From JBLNDG01 sp050261415 (GTDB lineage Bacteria > Bacillota > Clostridia > Lutisporales > Lutisporaceae): a stretch of DNA of 32,123 bases. A program made the position numbers and the translations under genes. The first letter of the stretch is position 1, and the number at the start of each line of letters is the position of its first letter. The notes below the pieces were generated by a model. It was not told the DNA's origin. It worked only from the letters and a program-made list of their open reading frames with translations, and did not search any database. This document shows, piece after piece, positions 8,124-15,055 of the stretch. The DNA lies in the NCBI GenBank assembly GCA_050261415.1, contig JBLNDG010000011.1, positions 1-32,123 of the forward strand, read 5' to 3'.

Positions 8124-9119
8124 ATGACTAGAGCACTTTCGTTGATTTCCGGAGGCCTTGACAGTATACTTGCCTCCAGGCTGATACAGGAGCAAGGAAT
8201 TGAGGTAATCGGACTTTGCTTTGTATCCGCGTTTTTCGGTTCAAGAAACGCCGAAAAAATGGCAGCGCAAATAGGCATGCCTTTGAAGGTCATAGATTTT
8301 ACGGAAGACCATTTGGCCATGACCAAAAACCCCAAAAACGGATATGGTAAGAATATGAATCCGTGCATAGACTGTCATGCCATGATGCTCAGATATGCAG
8401 GCAATATTATGGAGGAAATGGATGCTGATTTTCTGATAACGGGTGAGGTAATTGACCAAAGGCCCATGTCTCAGAACAGAAAATCCCTGGATATAGTTTT
8501 AAAGGAATCCGGGTTCAGGGACAAAATACTCCGGCCATTGTGTGCTTTGAACCTGCCGCCTACGCAAATGGAACTGGATGGGCTGGTAGATAGAAACAAG
8601 CTTCTCGGTATAAGCGGCAAGTCAAGAAAACCTCAAATGGAATTGGCTGAAAAATGGGGTATAAAGGATTATCCCTCCCCTGCCGGAGGCTGTATGCTCA
8701 CAGAACCGCAGTTCGCAAACCGCCTGAGGGATTTGTACATGAATGACAAGGCAGGTGCAACAACTCACGATGTGGAGCTCTTAAAAGTGGGACGGCATTT
8801 GCGGGTTTCCCCCGATGCCAAGCTTGTGTGCACCAGGAATGGAGATGAGTATAAGCTCTTAAAAGAGCTGATAAATGACGAATATATGGTTTTTGACACT
8901 GCTGAATACTCCGGTTCCACTGCCATTCTGGTGCCATTCAGGGGAATGGACTTTTCGCAGGCTGATATTGAGTTTGCAGCCGGAGTCACTGCAAGATACA
9001 GCAAGGGAAGGGAAATGGACAGTGTAAAGGTAAAATATAAAAGAAAACGTGATAACGACTTCATGTACATAGATGTACAGCCAAAGAGCGATGAAGAAAT
9101 AAAGAAGCACTTACTATAG
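8124..9119 (+). CDS. PP-loop ATPase, tRNA thiolation-type (MnmA/ThiI-like) with a C-terminal accessory domain
   Basis: A 331-residue protein whose N-terminus carries the PP-loop SGGLDS (9-14), which activates a substrate by adenylation. CIDCHAM supplies Cys81 and Cys84, and SPAGGC supplies Cys190; such cysteines carry sulfur or an Fe-S cluster in tRNA thiolases. The last third (about 200-331) resembles the NFACT-R-type RNA-binding extension found on some ThiI-like proteins, though that assignment is from memory of family architecture. The likely role is tRNA thiolation; the target base is unknown. ATG 8124 is chosen over the TTG at 8103 because conserved similarity begins just after it; GAGAGG at 8105-8110 is a rather distant ribosome site. 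A 19-base gap separates it from the next gene. Confidence 0.75.
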   Translation: MTRALSLISGGLDSILASRLIQEQGIEVIGLCFVSAFFGSRNAEKMAAQIGMPLKVIDFTEDHLAMTKNPKNGYGKNMNPCIDCHAMMLRYAGNIMEEMDADFLITGEVIDQRPMSQNRKSLDIVLKESGFRDKILRPLCALNLPPTQMELDGLVDRNKLLGISGKSRKPQMELAEKWGIKDYPSPAGGCMLTEPQFANRLRDLYMNDKAGATTHDVELLKVGRHLRVSPDAKLVCTRNGDEYKLLKELINDEYMVFDTAEYSGSTAILVPFRGMDFSQADIEFAAGVTARYSKGREMDSVKVKYKRKRDNDFMYIDVQPKSDEEIKKHLL

Positions 9120-9138
9120 GAATATCGGAGAGAACACT

Positions 9139-9573
9139 ATGGAAAACGGAAGGAATATAAAGGTTCATATACAATCCTCCCAGTCAGACAGTCAAGGGAC
9201 GATAGACAGTATGGAATTTTACACCGAAGGCAAATACTATGAAAAGGAAGGCAACAGATATATAACCTACAAGGAGTCAGAAATATCAGGCATGGAAGGG
9301 ACTACCTCCACTTTGAGAATAAGTGGAGCAACAGTTACATTAATCAGGCTTGGAAATGTAAATTCAAAATTAGTGTTTGAAAAAGGTCGGGAGACAAGAA
9401 CAAGCTACCAGACAGGGTATGGAAATATCGATTTAACAATAGCCAGCGAGAAAGTTGATATAGAAATTTGTAATAATGAGCTAAGTAGTATATACTTGAA
9501 ATATATACTGAAATTAAATTCCCAGGATAGCTTCATAAACGAGATGACTATCAGGGTTGTTAAGCACTGGTAA
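9139..9573 (+). CDS. DUF1934 family protein (YwiB-like)
   Basis: A 144-residue cytoplasmic protein with no signal peptide, composed almost entirely of predicted beta-strands, matching the DUF1934 family in length and in the central pattern of short alternating strands (for example TLRISGATVTLIRLGN). Family members form a small lipocalin-like barrel of unknown function and occur widely in Firmicutes. A GGAGAG site at 9127-9132 precedes the ATG. It is probably co-transcribed with the PP-loop gene. Confidence 0.75.
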   Translation: MENGRNIKVHIQSSQSDSQGTIDSMEFYTEGKYYEKEGNRYITYKESEISGMEGTTSTLRISGATVTLIRLGNVNSKLVFEKGRETRTSYQTGYGNIDLTIASEKVDIEICNNELSSIYLKYILKLNSQDSFINEMTIRVVKHW

Positions 9574-9575
9574 TC

Positions 9576-9621
9576 AGCAGGCGCAAGGGCAGAGCCCGTT
9601 TCAAAATAAACCGCCTGCTTT
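9576..9621 (+). terminator. Possible branched terminator or structured element after the DUF1934 gene
   Basis: An outer 8-bp stem AGCAGGCG (9576-9583) / CGCCTGCT (9612-9619) encloses an inner hairpin GGGC-AGA-GCCC (9587-9597). Only three Ts follow, so termination would be modest. It separates the DUF1934 gene from the sigma-54 activator gene. Confidence 0.4.
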
Positions 9622-9678
9622 ATAAATGTACCGTATGCCGAATAGTTGGCAGCAAGTCGGATGAAGGGAGATATGCAT

Positions 9679-11097
9679 GTGTTAAATTCTATATTCAAGG
9701 AAAATATCGAAGATATACTCGACAATATAGAAGAAGGCATACATATAGTAGACAGCTACGGAAAAATCATATACTACAACAGATTTGCAGCTGAGTTGGA
9801 CAATATAAACCCCGAAGATGCTTTAGGGAGACATATCCTGGAAATTTACCCTTCCCTTACAGAGGAGACAAGTACTATACTCAAGGTAATCAAGAGTGGA
9901 AAGCCGATACTCAATTACCAACAATCCTTCAAGAACTATAAAGGATTGCTGATAACAACAATTAATTCAACCATACCTGTAATTTCAGGGAAGAAAGTTA
10001 TTGGTGCCCTTGAAGTATCAAAAGACATAACAGAAGTAAAAAAGCTGACTGAAAGAGTGGTTGATTTGCAGGCTGAACTTCTCAAAGACAGCAAGAGCGA
10101 AAAGGGTTTTGACGGAAACAGCGCAATATTTAATTTTGCCGACATTATCGGCACCTCTGATATAATGCTCAAGCTCAAGAAGGATGCGCTTACTGTTTCT
10201 ACATCACCCTCTCCCGTAATGGTGTATGGGGAAACGGGTACCGGAAAGGAATTGCTGGTTCATGCCATACACAATGCCAGCCCGCGCAGAGGTAAACCTT
10301 TTATTGCCCAAAATTGTGCAGCTCTTCCGGAAACTCTTCTGGAAAGCATACTATTTGGGACTATCAGAGGAAGCTTCACAGGAGCAGAAACCAGGCCGGG
10401 ACTTTTTGAAATAGCTGACGGAGGTACACTGTTCCTTGATGAGGTAAATTCCATGTCTTTGCAGCTCCAGGCAAAGCTTCTCCGTGTCATTCAGGACGGC
10501 AACGTGAGAAGAGTCGGCGATACCAGAACCGTCCATGTTGATGTAAGAATAATGACGGCTATAAACATAGATCCGAGACAGGCTTTGAATGATAAAACCT
10601 TAAGGGATGACCTCTTTTTCCGGTTAAGCGTAATATCTCTTAAGATGCCGGCATTGAGAGAGAAAAGGGATGATATTCCGCTGCTGATTCAGCATTTCAT
10701 TAAGAAATACAACAAAAAGCTTGGCAAGAATGTAAAAAAGGTTGAAAAGGATGTACAGGAATTTTTTATGACCTACTCATGGCCGGGTAATGTGAGGGAA
10801 TTGGAGCATGCTATTGAAGGGGCCATGAATATTGCAGAAGGTGACACTATTGACAGCCGCTGCCTGCCTTACTACCTGGATGAAATATTCGGGAAAACAG
10901 AGAAAAATCAAGAAGATACTGAAATAAAATCATTAAAAAGCACTCTTTCTGAGGTGGAGAGAGCCCTGATAGAGAAGGCGCTGAAAAGAAGCAGCGGGAA
11001 CATAACAAGGGCAGCTGAAATATTAGATGTTCCAAGACAGACTTTACAATATAAAATAGGCAAGTTTAATATAAAAGATTACTCTGCCGAATTTTAG
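9679..11097 (+). CDS. Sigma-54-dependent transcriptional activator (PAS, AAA+, Fis-type HTH)
   Basis: A 472-residue bacterial enhancer-binding protein, predicted to activate RNA polymerase carrying sigma-54. An N-terminal PAS domain (about 8-118) is the likely sensor. The AAA+ domain follows with Walker A GETGTGKE (184-191), the sigma-54 contact loop GSFTGA (231-236, Ser in place of the common Ala, as in RocR-type proteins), and Walker B GGTLFLDE (248-255). The C-terminal Fis-type helix-turn-helix (about 433-465) binds DNA. A GTG start at 9679 is preferred because AAGGGAG (9664-9670) is eight bases upstream; the in-frame ATG at 9673 is too close and upstream starts lack a site. It lies directly upstream of a sigma-54 promoter and the lysine genes, so it probably regulates them. 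Confidence 0.9.
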   Translation: MLNSIFKENIEDILDNIEEGIHIVDSYGKIIYYNRFAAELDNINPEDALGRHILEIYPSLTEETSTILKVIKSGKPILNYQQSFKNYKGLLITTINSTIPVISGKKVIGALEVSKDITEVKKLTERVVDLQAELLKDSKSEKGFDGNSAIFNFADIIGTSDIMLKLKKDALTVSTSPSPVMVYGETGTGKELLVHAIHNASPRRGKPFIAQNCAALPETLLESILFGTIRGSFTGAETRPGLFEIADGGTLFLDEVNSMSLQLQAKLLRVIQDGNVRRVGDTRTVHVDVRIMTAINIDPRQALNDKTLRDDLFFRLSVISLKMPALREKRDDIPLLIQHFIKKYNKKLGKNVKKVEKDVQEFFMTYSWPGNVRELEHAIEGAMNIAEGDTIDSRCLPYYLDEIFGKTEKNQEDTEIKSLKSTLSEVERALIEKALKRSSGNITRAAEILDVPRQTLQYKIGKFNIKDYSAEF

Positions 11098-11116
11098 GCG
11101 TTTGATAAAATATTGA

Positions 11117-11129
11117 CATACCCGGTATG
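11117..11129. promoter_or_regulatory. Short dyad CATACC-N-GGTATG, possible activator-binding site
   Basis: Perfect 6-bp arms with a one-base centre lie about 127 bases upstream of the -24 element, a normal distance for an enhancer site of a sigma-54 activator. A second, imperfect dyad GCACTTT-N4-AAAGCGC lies at 11195-11212. Assignment to the adjacent activator is inference only. Confidence 0.3.
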
Positions 11130-11133
11130 CCAT

Positions 11134-11160
11134 AAGCACCCCTTTGATAGGGGTGCTTTT
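11134..11160 (+). terminator. Intrinsic terminator after the sigma-54 activator gene
   Basis: A perfect stem AGCACCCC (11135-11142) / GGGGTGCT (11150-11157) with a 7-nt loop is followed by a T run (11157-11160). It separates activator transcription from the sigma-54-driven operon. Confidence 0.85.
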
Positions 11161-11255
11161 ATAATTTACGGAAGTTTGAAATTTCTTTTTTGGAGCACTT
11201 TCTGCAAAGCGCACTACATAGGGCTTTTCTGATTCTTAATTGTTTTGGCGTTTGT

Positions 11256-11271
11256 TGGCATACAACTTGCA
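11256..11271 (+). promoter_or_regulatory. Sigma-54 (-24/-12) promoter of the kdd-kam operon
   Basis: TGGCATACAACTTGCA has the invariant GG (11257-11258) and GC (11269-11270) separated by exactly 10 bases and matches the TGGCAC-N5-TTGCA consensus closely. Transcription should start near 11282, giving a leader of about 147 nt that includes the heptad element. An activator gene of the matching class lies immediately upstream. Confidence 0.8.
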
Positions 11272-11290
11272 ATATAAAAGGCAACACAGT

Positions 11291-11388
11291 CTCGAGATGC
11301 GAGATACGAGTCTCGAGAGCTAAAGCAGTGCTTCGAAGACTTTTCGTTAATACTGGGACCTGGTGTCTAGAGTCTCGAATCTACTCGC
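11291..11388. repeat. Heptad-ended palindromic element (CGAGA type) in the kdd leader
   Basis: The left array has four 7-nt units: CTCGAGA, TGCGAGA, TACGAGT and CTCGAGA (11291-11318). A core containing GCTTCGAAGAC follows, then four right units: TGGTGTC, TAGAGTC, TCGAATC and TACTCGC (11361-11388). The right units are roughly the reverse complement of the left ones, so RNA could fold into a long imperfect hairpin. The core shares the CTTCGAAG motif with the elements at 16667 and 18332. Confidence 0.7.
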
Positions 11389-11428
11389 TTAAAGACAAAA
11401 TTATATTTTAGAGGAGGCATACATAGTT

Positions 11429-12469
11429 ATGAAAAAAGGATGCAAATTCGGCACACACAGGGTTATTGAACCGGTTGGGGTGTTGCCGCAGCCGGCAAAT
11501 AAGATTGACAATAACATGGATGAGCTTTATGACAATGAAATACTAATCAACGTTCAGACATTAAACATTGACTCTGCAAGCTTTACTCAGATTGAGCATC
11601 AGGCCGGCGGGGACGAAAAGAAAATTGCGGAAATCATGTTGGGAATAGTGGAAAAGCAGGGCAAACACAGAAATCCTGTTACAGGTTCAGGCGGAATGCT
11701 TATAGGTACTGTAGAAAAAATAGGGCCTGCTTTGGAAGGAAAAACCGATCTCAAAGTCGGGGATAAGATTGCAACTCTAGTTTCACTTTCACTAACTCCA
11801 CTTAGGATTGACAAGATAAAGGAAATCAGAAAATCAATTGACCAGGTTGACATTGAAGGAAAAGCTATACTTTTTGAAAGCGGAATATACGCGAAGCTTC
11901 CTGCAGACATACCGGAAAAGCTTGCTCTTTCCGCTCTTGACGTAGCCGGTGCTCCTGCTCAGACAGCGAAGCTTGTTAGACCGGGAGACACAGTATTCTT
12001 AATCGGTGCAGGCGGAAAATCAGGGATGCTTTGCTGCTATGAAGCCAAGAGAAGAGCTGGCGTAACAGGAAAGGTAATAGGCTGCTGCGGGAGCCCGAAG
12101 AGTGCTGAAAGGCTTAAGAAGCTCGGCTTCTGTGATGAAGTTTTCGTAGGGGACGCTACAAAGCCTGTTGAAATAATGAATAAGGTTTCAGAATATACAA
12201 ACGGTCAGATGGCTGATTTGACAATCAACTGCGTAAACATTCCGGATACGGAAATGACAAGCATACTTGCTACAAAGAATACCGGCGTCGTTTATTTCTT
12301 TAGTATGGCTACAAGCTTTACAAAAGCTGCATTGGGAGCAGAAGGCGTAGGAAGCGACGTAACTATGGTTATCGGCAATGGCTATACAAAGGGCCATGCG
12401 GAAATAACACTGCAAATTCTAAGAGAAAGCAAAGAACTGAGGGAGCTCTTTACAGAGATGTATGCATAA
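11429..12469 (+). CDS. kdd: L-erythro-3,5-diaminohexanoate dehydrogenase
   Basis: Kdd catalyses the NAD-dependent oxidative deamination of 3,5-diaminohexanoate to 3-keto-5-aminohexanoate in anaerobic lysine fermentation. The 346-residue product has the family's usual length and a dinucleotide-binding Rossmann motif GAGGKSG (193-199), with a second nucleotide-fold stretch GKVIGCCGSPKSAERLKK about 20 residues later. AGGAGG at 11412-11417 lies 11 bases before the ATG. It is the first gene after the sigma-54 promoter and directly precedes kamA. In several known lysine clusters kdd lies after the aminomutase genes, so its leading position here is notable. A mini heptad hairpin follows the stop codon. 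Confidence 0.9.
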   Translation: MKKGCKFGTHRVIEPVGVLPQPANKIDNNMDELYDNEILINVQTLNIDSASFTQIEHQAGGDEKKIAEIMLGIVEKQGKHRNPVTGSGGMLIGTVEKIGPALEGKTDLKVGDKIATLVSLSLTPLRIDKIKEIRKSIDQVDIEGKAILFESGIYAKLPADIPEKLALSALDVAGAPAQTAKLVRPGDTVFLIGAGGKSGMLCCYEAKRRAGVTGKVIGCCGSPKSAERLKKLGFCDEVFVGDATKPVEIMNKVSEYTNGQMADLTINCVNIPDTEMTSILATKNTGVVYFFSMATSFTKAALGAEGVGSDVTMVIGNGYTKGHAEITLQILRESKELRELFTEMYA

Positions 12470-12473
12470 GACA

Positions 12474-12501
12474 GGCAATAGACAATAGTCCATTGCCCGG
12501 C
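12474..12501. repeat. Mini heptad hairpin between kdd and kamA
   Basis: Four heptads run without a core: GGCAATA, GACAATA, GTCCATT, GCCCGGC. The outer GGCAAT (12474-12479) and ATTGCC (12492-12497) are exact inverted repeats. It starts four bases after the kdd stop codon. Confidence 0.65.
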
Positions 12502-12542
12502 TTCAGAGAATTTACCAAAAAAAATTAAAGGAGGTAGCATCA

Positions 12543-13850
12543 TTGAGAAACTACAAGGATATCAGTATATGGAAAGACGTTACACCCGACCAGTGGAATG
12601 ATTGGAAATGGCAGGTAGCAAACAGGATAACCACGGTTGAACAGTTGAAAAAGGTTATAAACATTACTCCTGAAGAGGAAAAGGGCATAAATGAGTGCCT
12701 GAAAACCCTAAGAATGGCTATAACTCCTTATTTTGCAAGCCTTATGGATCCCGACGACCCTAATTGCCCGATAAGGAAGCAGGCAGTTCCAACTTCTTTG
12801 GAACTGCATAAAGCTGATGCAGACATGCTTGATCCTCTGCACGAGGATGAAGACTCTCCGGTACCGGGTTTGACCCATAGATATCCTAACAGAGCCTTGC
12901 TGCTCATTACAGACCAGTGTTCAATGTACTGCAGACACTGCACCAGAAGAAGGTTTGCGGGACAGCACGATGAACAGATGCCTATGGCAAGGATAGATAA
13001 AGCAATAGAGTACATCAGGAATACTCCGGTTATAAGGGACGTTCTTATTTCAGGAGGGGATCCGCTTCTTGTAAGTGATGATGTGCTTGAATACATTATA
13101 AAGAAATTAAGAGAAATAGACCATGTTGAAATCGTAAGATTGGGCACAAGGACACCGGTTGTTATGCCGCAGAGAATTACGGACGGTCTTGTTAACATGC
13201 TGAAAAAATATCATCCGATATGGCTCAATACACATTTCAACCATCCAAAGGAATTTACACCCGAGACTGCAGCTGCATGTGCAAAGCTTGCTGATGCCGG
13301 CATAGTTCTTGGAAACCAGTCAGTGCTTCTTAGAGGCGTAAACGACTGTGTGCATATAATGAGAGAGCTTGTACACGGCCTTGTTAAGATGAGAGTTAGA
13401 CCATACTATATTTACCAGTGCGACCTTTCAATGGGGATAGAACACTTCAGAACCACAGTATCAAAAGGTATTGAGATAATTGAAGGTTTGAGAGGACATA
13501 CTTCCGGATTCTGCGTACCAACCTTTGTTGTCGACGCACCCGGCGGAGGAGGAAAGACACCTGTAATGCCCCAGTATGTAATTTCGCAGAATAAAAAGAA
13601 AGTAATACTCAGAAACTTTGAAGGTGTTATTACTACTTATACAGAACCTGAATATATTGAAGAACCATGCACATGTGATGTATGTACAGGAAAGAAGCAG
13701 GATCCGCTGTCAGGCGTATCAGGGCTTCTGGAAGGAAATGCCTTGAACCTTGAACCCACTGAAATGCTTAGAAAAGACAGGGCAAGAGCAAGACAGGAAG
13801 CTGCTGCTGTGAAGGAAAACGGCTGCTGCTGCAGCAACTGCCGCGAATAA
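12543..13850 (+). CDS. kamA: Lysine 2,3-aminomutase
   Basis: KamA converts L-lysine to L-beta-lysine using S-adenosylmethionine, a [4Fe-4S] cluster and PLP. The 435-residue protein carries the radical-SAM cysteines Cys126, Cys130 and Cys133 (CSMYCRHC), the PLP-binding PGGGGK with Lys338, and Asp294 and Asp331. These are each one position beyond the Clostridium subterminale residues (Cys125/129/132, Lys337, Asp293, Asp330). The C-terminus is Cys-rich (CTCDVC and a final CCCSNC), in line with the zinc-binding tail of the tetramer. The start is a TTG at 12543, preceded eight bases upstream by GGAGG (12530-12534). It is the entry enzyme of the lysine pathway encoded by this operon. Confidence 0.96.
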   Translation: MRNYKDISIWKDVTPDQWNDWKWQVANRITTVEQLKKVINITPEEEKGINECLKTLRMAITPYFASLMDPDDPNCPIRKQAVPTSLELHKADADMLDPLHEDEDSPVPGLTHRYPNRALLLITDQCSMYCRHCTRRRFAGQHDEQMPMARIDKAIEYIRNTPVIRDVLISGGDPLLVSDDVLEYIIKKLREIDHVEIVRLGTRTPVVMPQRITDGLVNMLKKYHPIWLNTHFNHPKEFTPETAAACAKLADAGIVLGNQSVLLRGVNDCVHIMRELVHGLVKMRVRPYYIYQCDLSMGIEHFRTTVSKGIEIIEGLRGHTSGFCVPTFVVDAPGGGGKTPVMPQYVISQNKKKVILRNFEGVITTYTEPEYIEEPCTCDVCTGKKQDPLSGVSGLLEGNALNLEPTEMLRKDRARARQEAAAVKENGCCCSNCRE

Positions 13851-13864
13851 GGATTTAGGTATTT

Positions 13865-13956
13865 ACGAGGCACGAGGATTACTTCGTGCCTCAGCGTGCT
13901 AAAAAGACTGCGAAGATATGCTTTTAACATTGCCCATAGCCTATTGCCCATTGCCC
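13865..13956. repeat. Chimeric heptad element between kamA and kamB
   Basis: The left part has ACGAGGC and ACGAGGA heptads forming a perfect 9-bp hairpin GAGGCACGA (13867-13875) / TCGTGCCTC (13884-13892). The right end has four units of a different heptad: ATTGCCC, ATAGCCT, ATTGCCC and ATTGCCC (13929-13956). Between them, GACTGCGAAGATATGC resembles the core of the other elements. Confidence 0.7.
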
Positions 13957-14016
13957 AAATTAATATGTAAAGTATGTATCACAAGCAGAATGACGGATTT
14001 ATAGGAGATTATCCCG

Positions 14017-15051
14017 ATGAATAATACTCAGTTGATAGATTTGATATATCCCCGGAACAAAATAGTATCAATAGTCGGCACAGCTAAAAATGCCGGGAAG
14101 ACAGTGACAATGAACGAAATTATATCCCAGGCGCAGGAAAAAGGCATAAGACTGGGCCTTGTTTCTACGGGAAGGGATGGGGAAAGAAAAGATGTGCTTA
14201 CGGAAACCGAAAAGCCTCCTGTATACGTTAAAAAGGGTACAATAATCACCACGGTTGAAAGCGCTATAAGGAGCGAGCATGCAGGCATAGAGATATTTAA
14301 GGTCACAGACTACAATACACCTATGGGGAGAGTAGTACTCGGGCGCGCAAGAACTGACGGATATGTAGAGATTTCGGGGCCTCACTCATCGGCAACAATA
14401 AGAGAAATGTGCGGTCTGATGCAGGGCCTGGGTGCCGAGCTGATTTTAATAGACGGTTCTCTTGACAGGAGGGCTTCTGCAGCGCCGTATGTGTCCGATG
14501 GCACAGTACTGGCGACAGGCGCAGCCATGGCAAGGAACCTTAACATGGTTATTGAAAAGACCATGCATATAGTCAGCACATATTCCATACCGGCTGTTGA
14601 ACAGGAAGAAGTAAGAGATGCCGCATATGATATAATTGATATGGGAAAAACAGCGCTTATAGATGAGGGCGGCGGAATCACATATGTTGATACCAGGACC
14701 TCCCTTCAGAGCGGAGATATTATCGCGGAAAGCTTAAGTGAAAATACCGGATATATAGTATTAAGCGGTTCTGCGACCGTGGATACCATTAAAGATATAC
14801 TGCTCAATAAAAAGAGCAGCTTTAAGATCATAGTAAAGGACCCCACAAGAATATTCATACCCGATAAGGATTTTCACATCCTTGAAAGGATGGGGCTGGA
14901 GCTCAGGGTTGTTGAAAACATAAATATTATCGCTATTACAGTTAATCCGTACTCACCGGAGGGTTATTACTTTGACCCGGCAGAACTGCTTGAGCGGATG
15001 AGGGGCGCCGCTCCTCACATACCTGTTTTTGATGTCATTCAGGGAGAGTAG
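14017..15051 (+). CDS. kamB: KamB, P-loop protein of the lysine 5,6-aminomutase system (proposed reactivase subunit)
   Basis: A 344-residue cytoplasmic protein with an N-terminal P-loop GTAKNAGKT (21-29). It belongs to the conserved family found only next to lysine 5,6-aminomutase genes, annotated as KamB. With the MutS-like KamC it is proposed to release damaged cobalamin from, or otherwise reactivate, KamDE; this is family knowledge rather than something shown here. AGGAG at 14003-14007 precedes the ATG by nine bases. Its stop codon lies only four bases before the start chosen for kamC, so the two are translationally coupled. The rest of the protein has no motif I recognise. Confidence 0.85.
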   Translation: MNNTQLIDLIYPRNKIVSIVGTAKNAGKTVTMNEIISQAQEKGIRLGLVSTGRDGERKDVLTETEKPPVYVKKGTIITTVESAIRSEHAGIEIFKVTDYNTPMGRVVLGRARTDGYVEISGPHSSATIREMCGLMQGLGAELILIDGSLDRRASAAPYVSDGTVLATGAAMARNLNMVIEKTMHIVSTYSIPAVEQEEVRDAAYDIIDMGKTALIDEGGGITYVDTRTSLQSGDIIAESLSENTGYIVLSGSATVDTIKDILLNKKSSFKIIVKDPTRIFIPDKDFHILERMGLELRVVENINIIAITVNPYSPEGYYFDPAELLERMRGAAPHIPVFDVIQGE

Positions 15052-15055
15052 AAGA

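Larger units (their letters stand above)
11098..11428 (+). other. 331-base gap between the activator gene and kdd: terminator, sigma-54 promoter and heptad element
   Basis: In order the gap holds a dyad (11117-11129), the activator gene's terminator (11134-11160), a second weak dyad (11195-11212), the -24/-12 promoter (11256-11271), a heptad element (11291-11388), and the kdd ribosome site AGGAGG (11412-11417). An open frame at 11190-11411 runs through these elements and is not considered a gene. Confidence 0.7.

Noticed and set aside
11190..11411. A 73-codon open frame upstream of kdd
   Set aside because: It runs through the sigma-54 promoter and the heptad element, has no ribosome site and an unlikely protein sequence.
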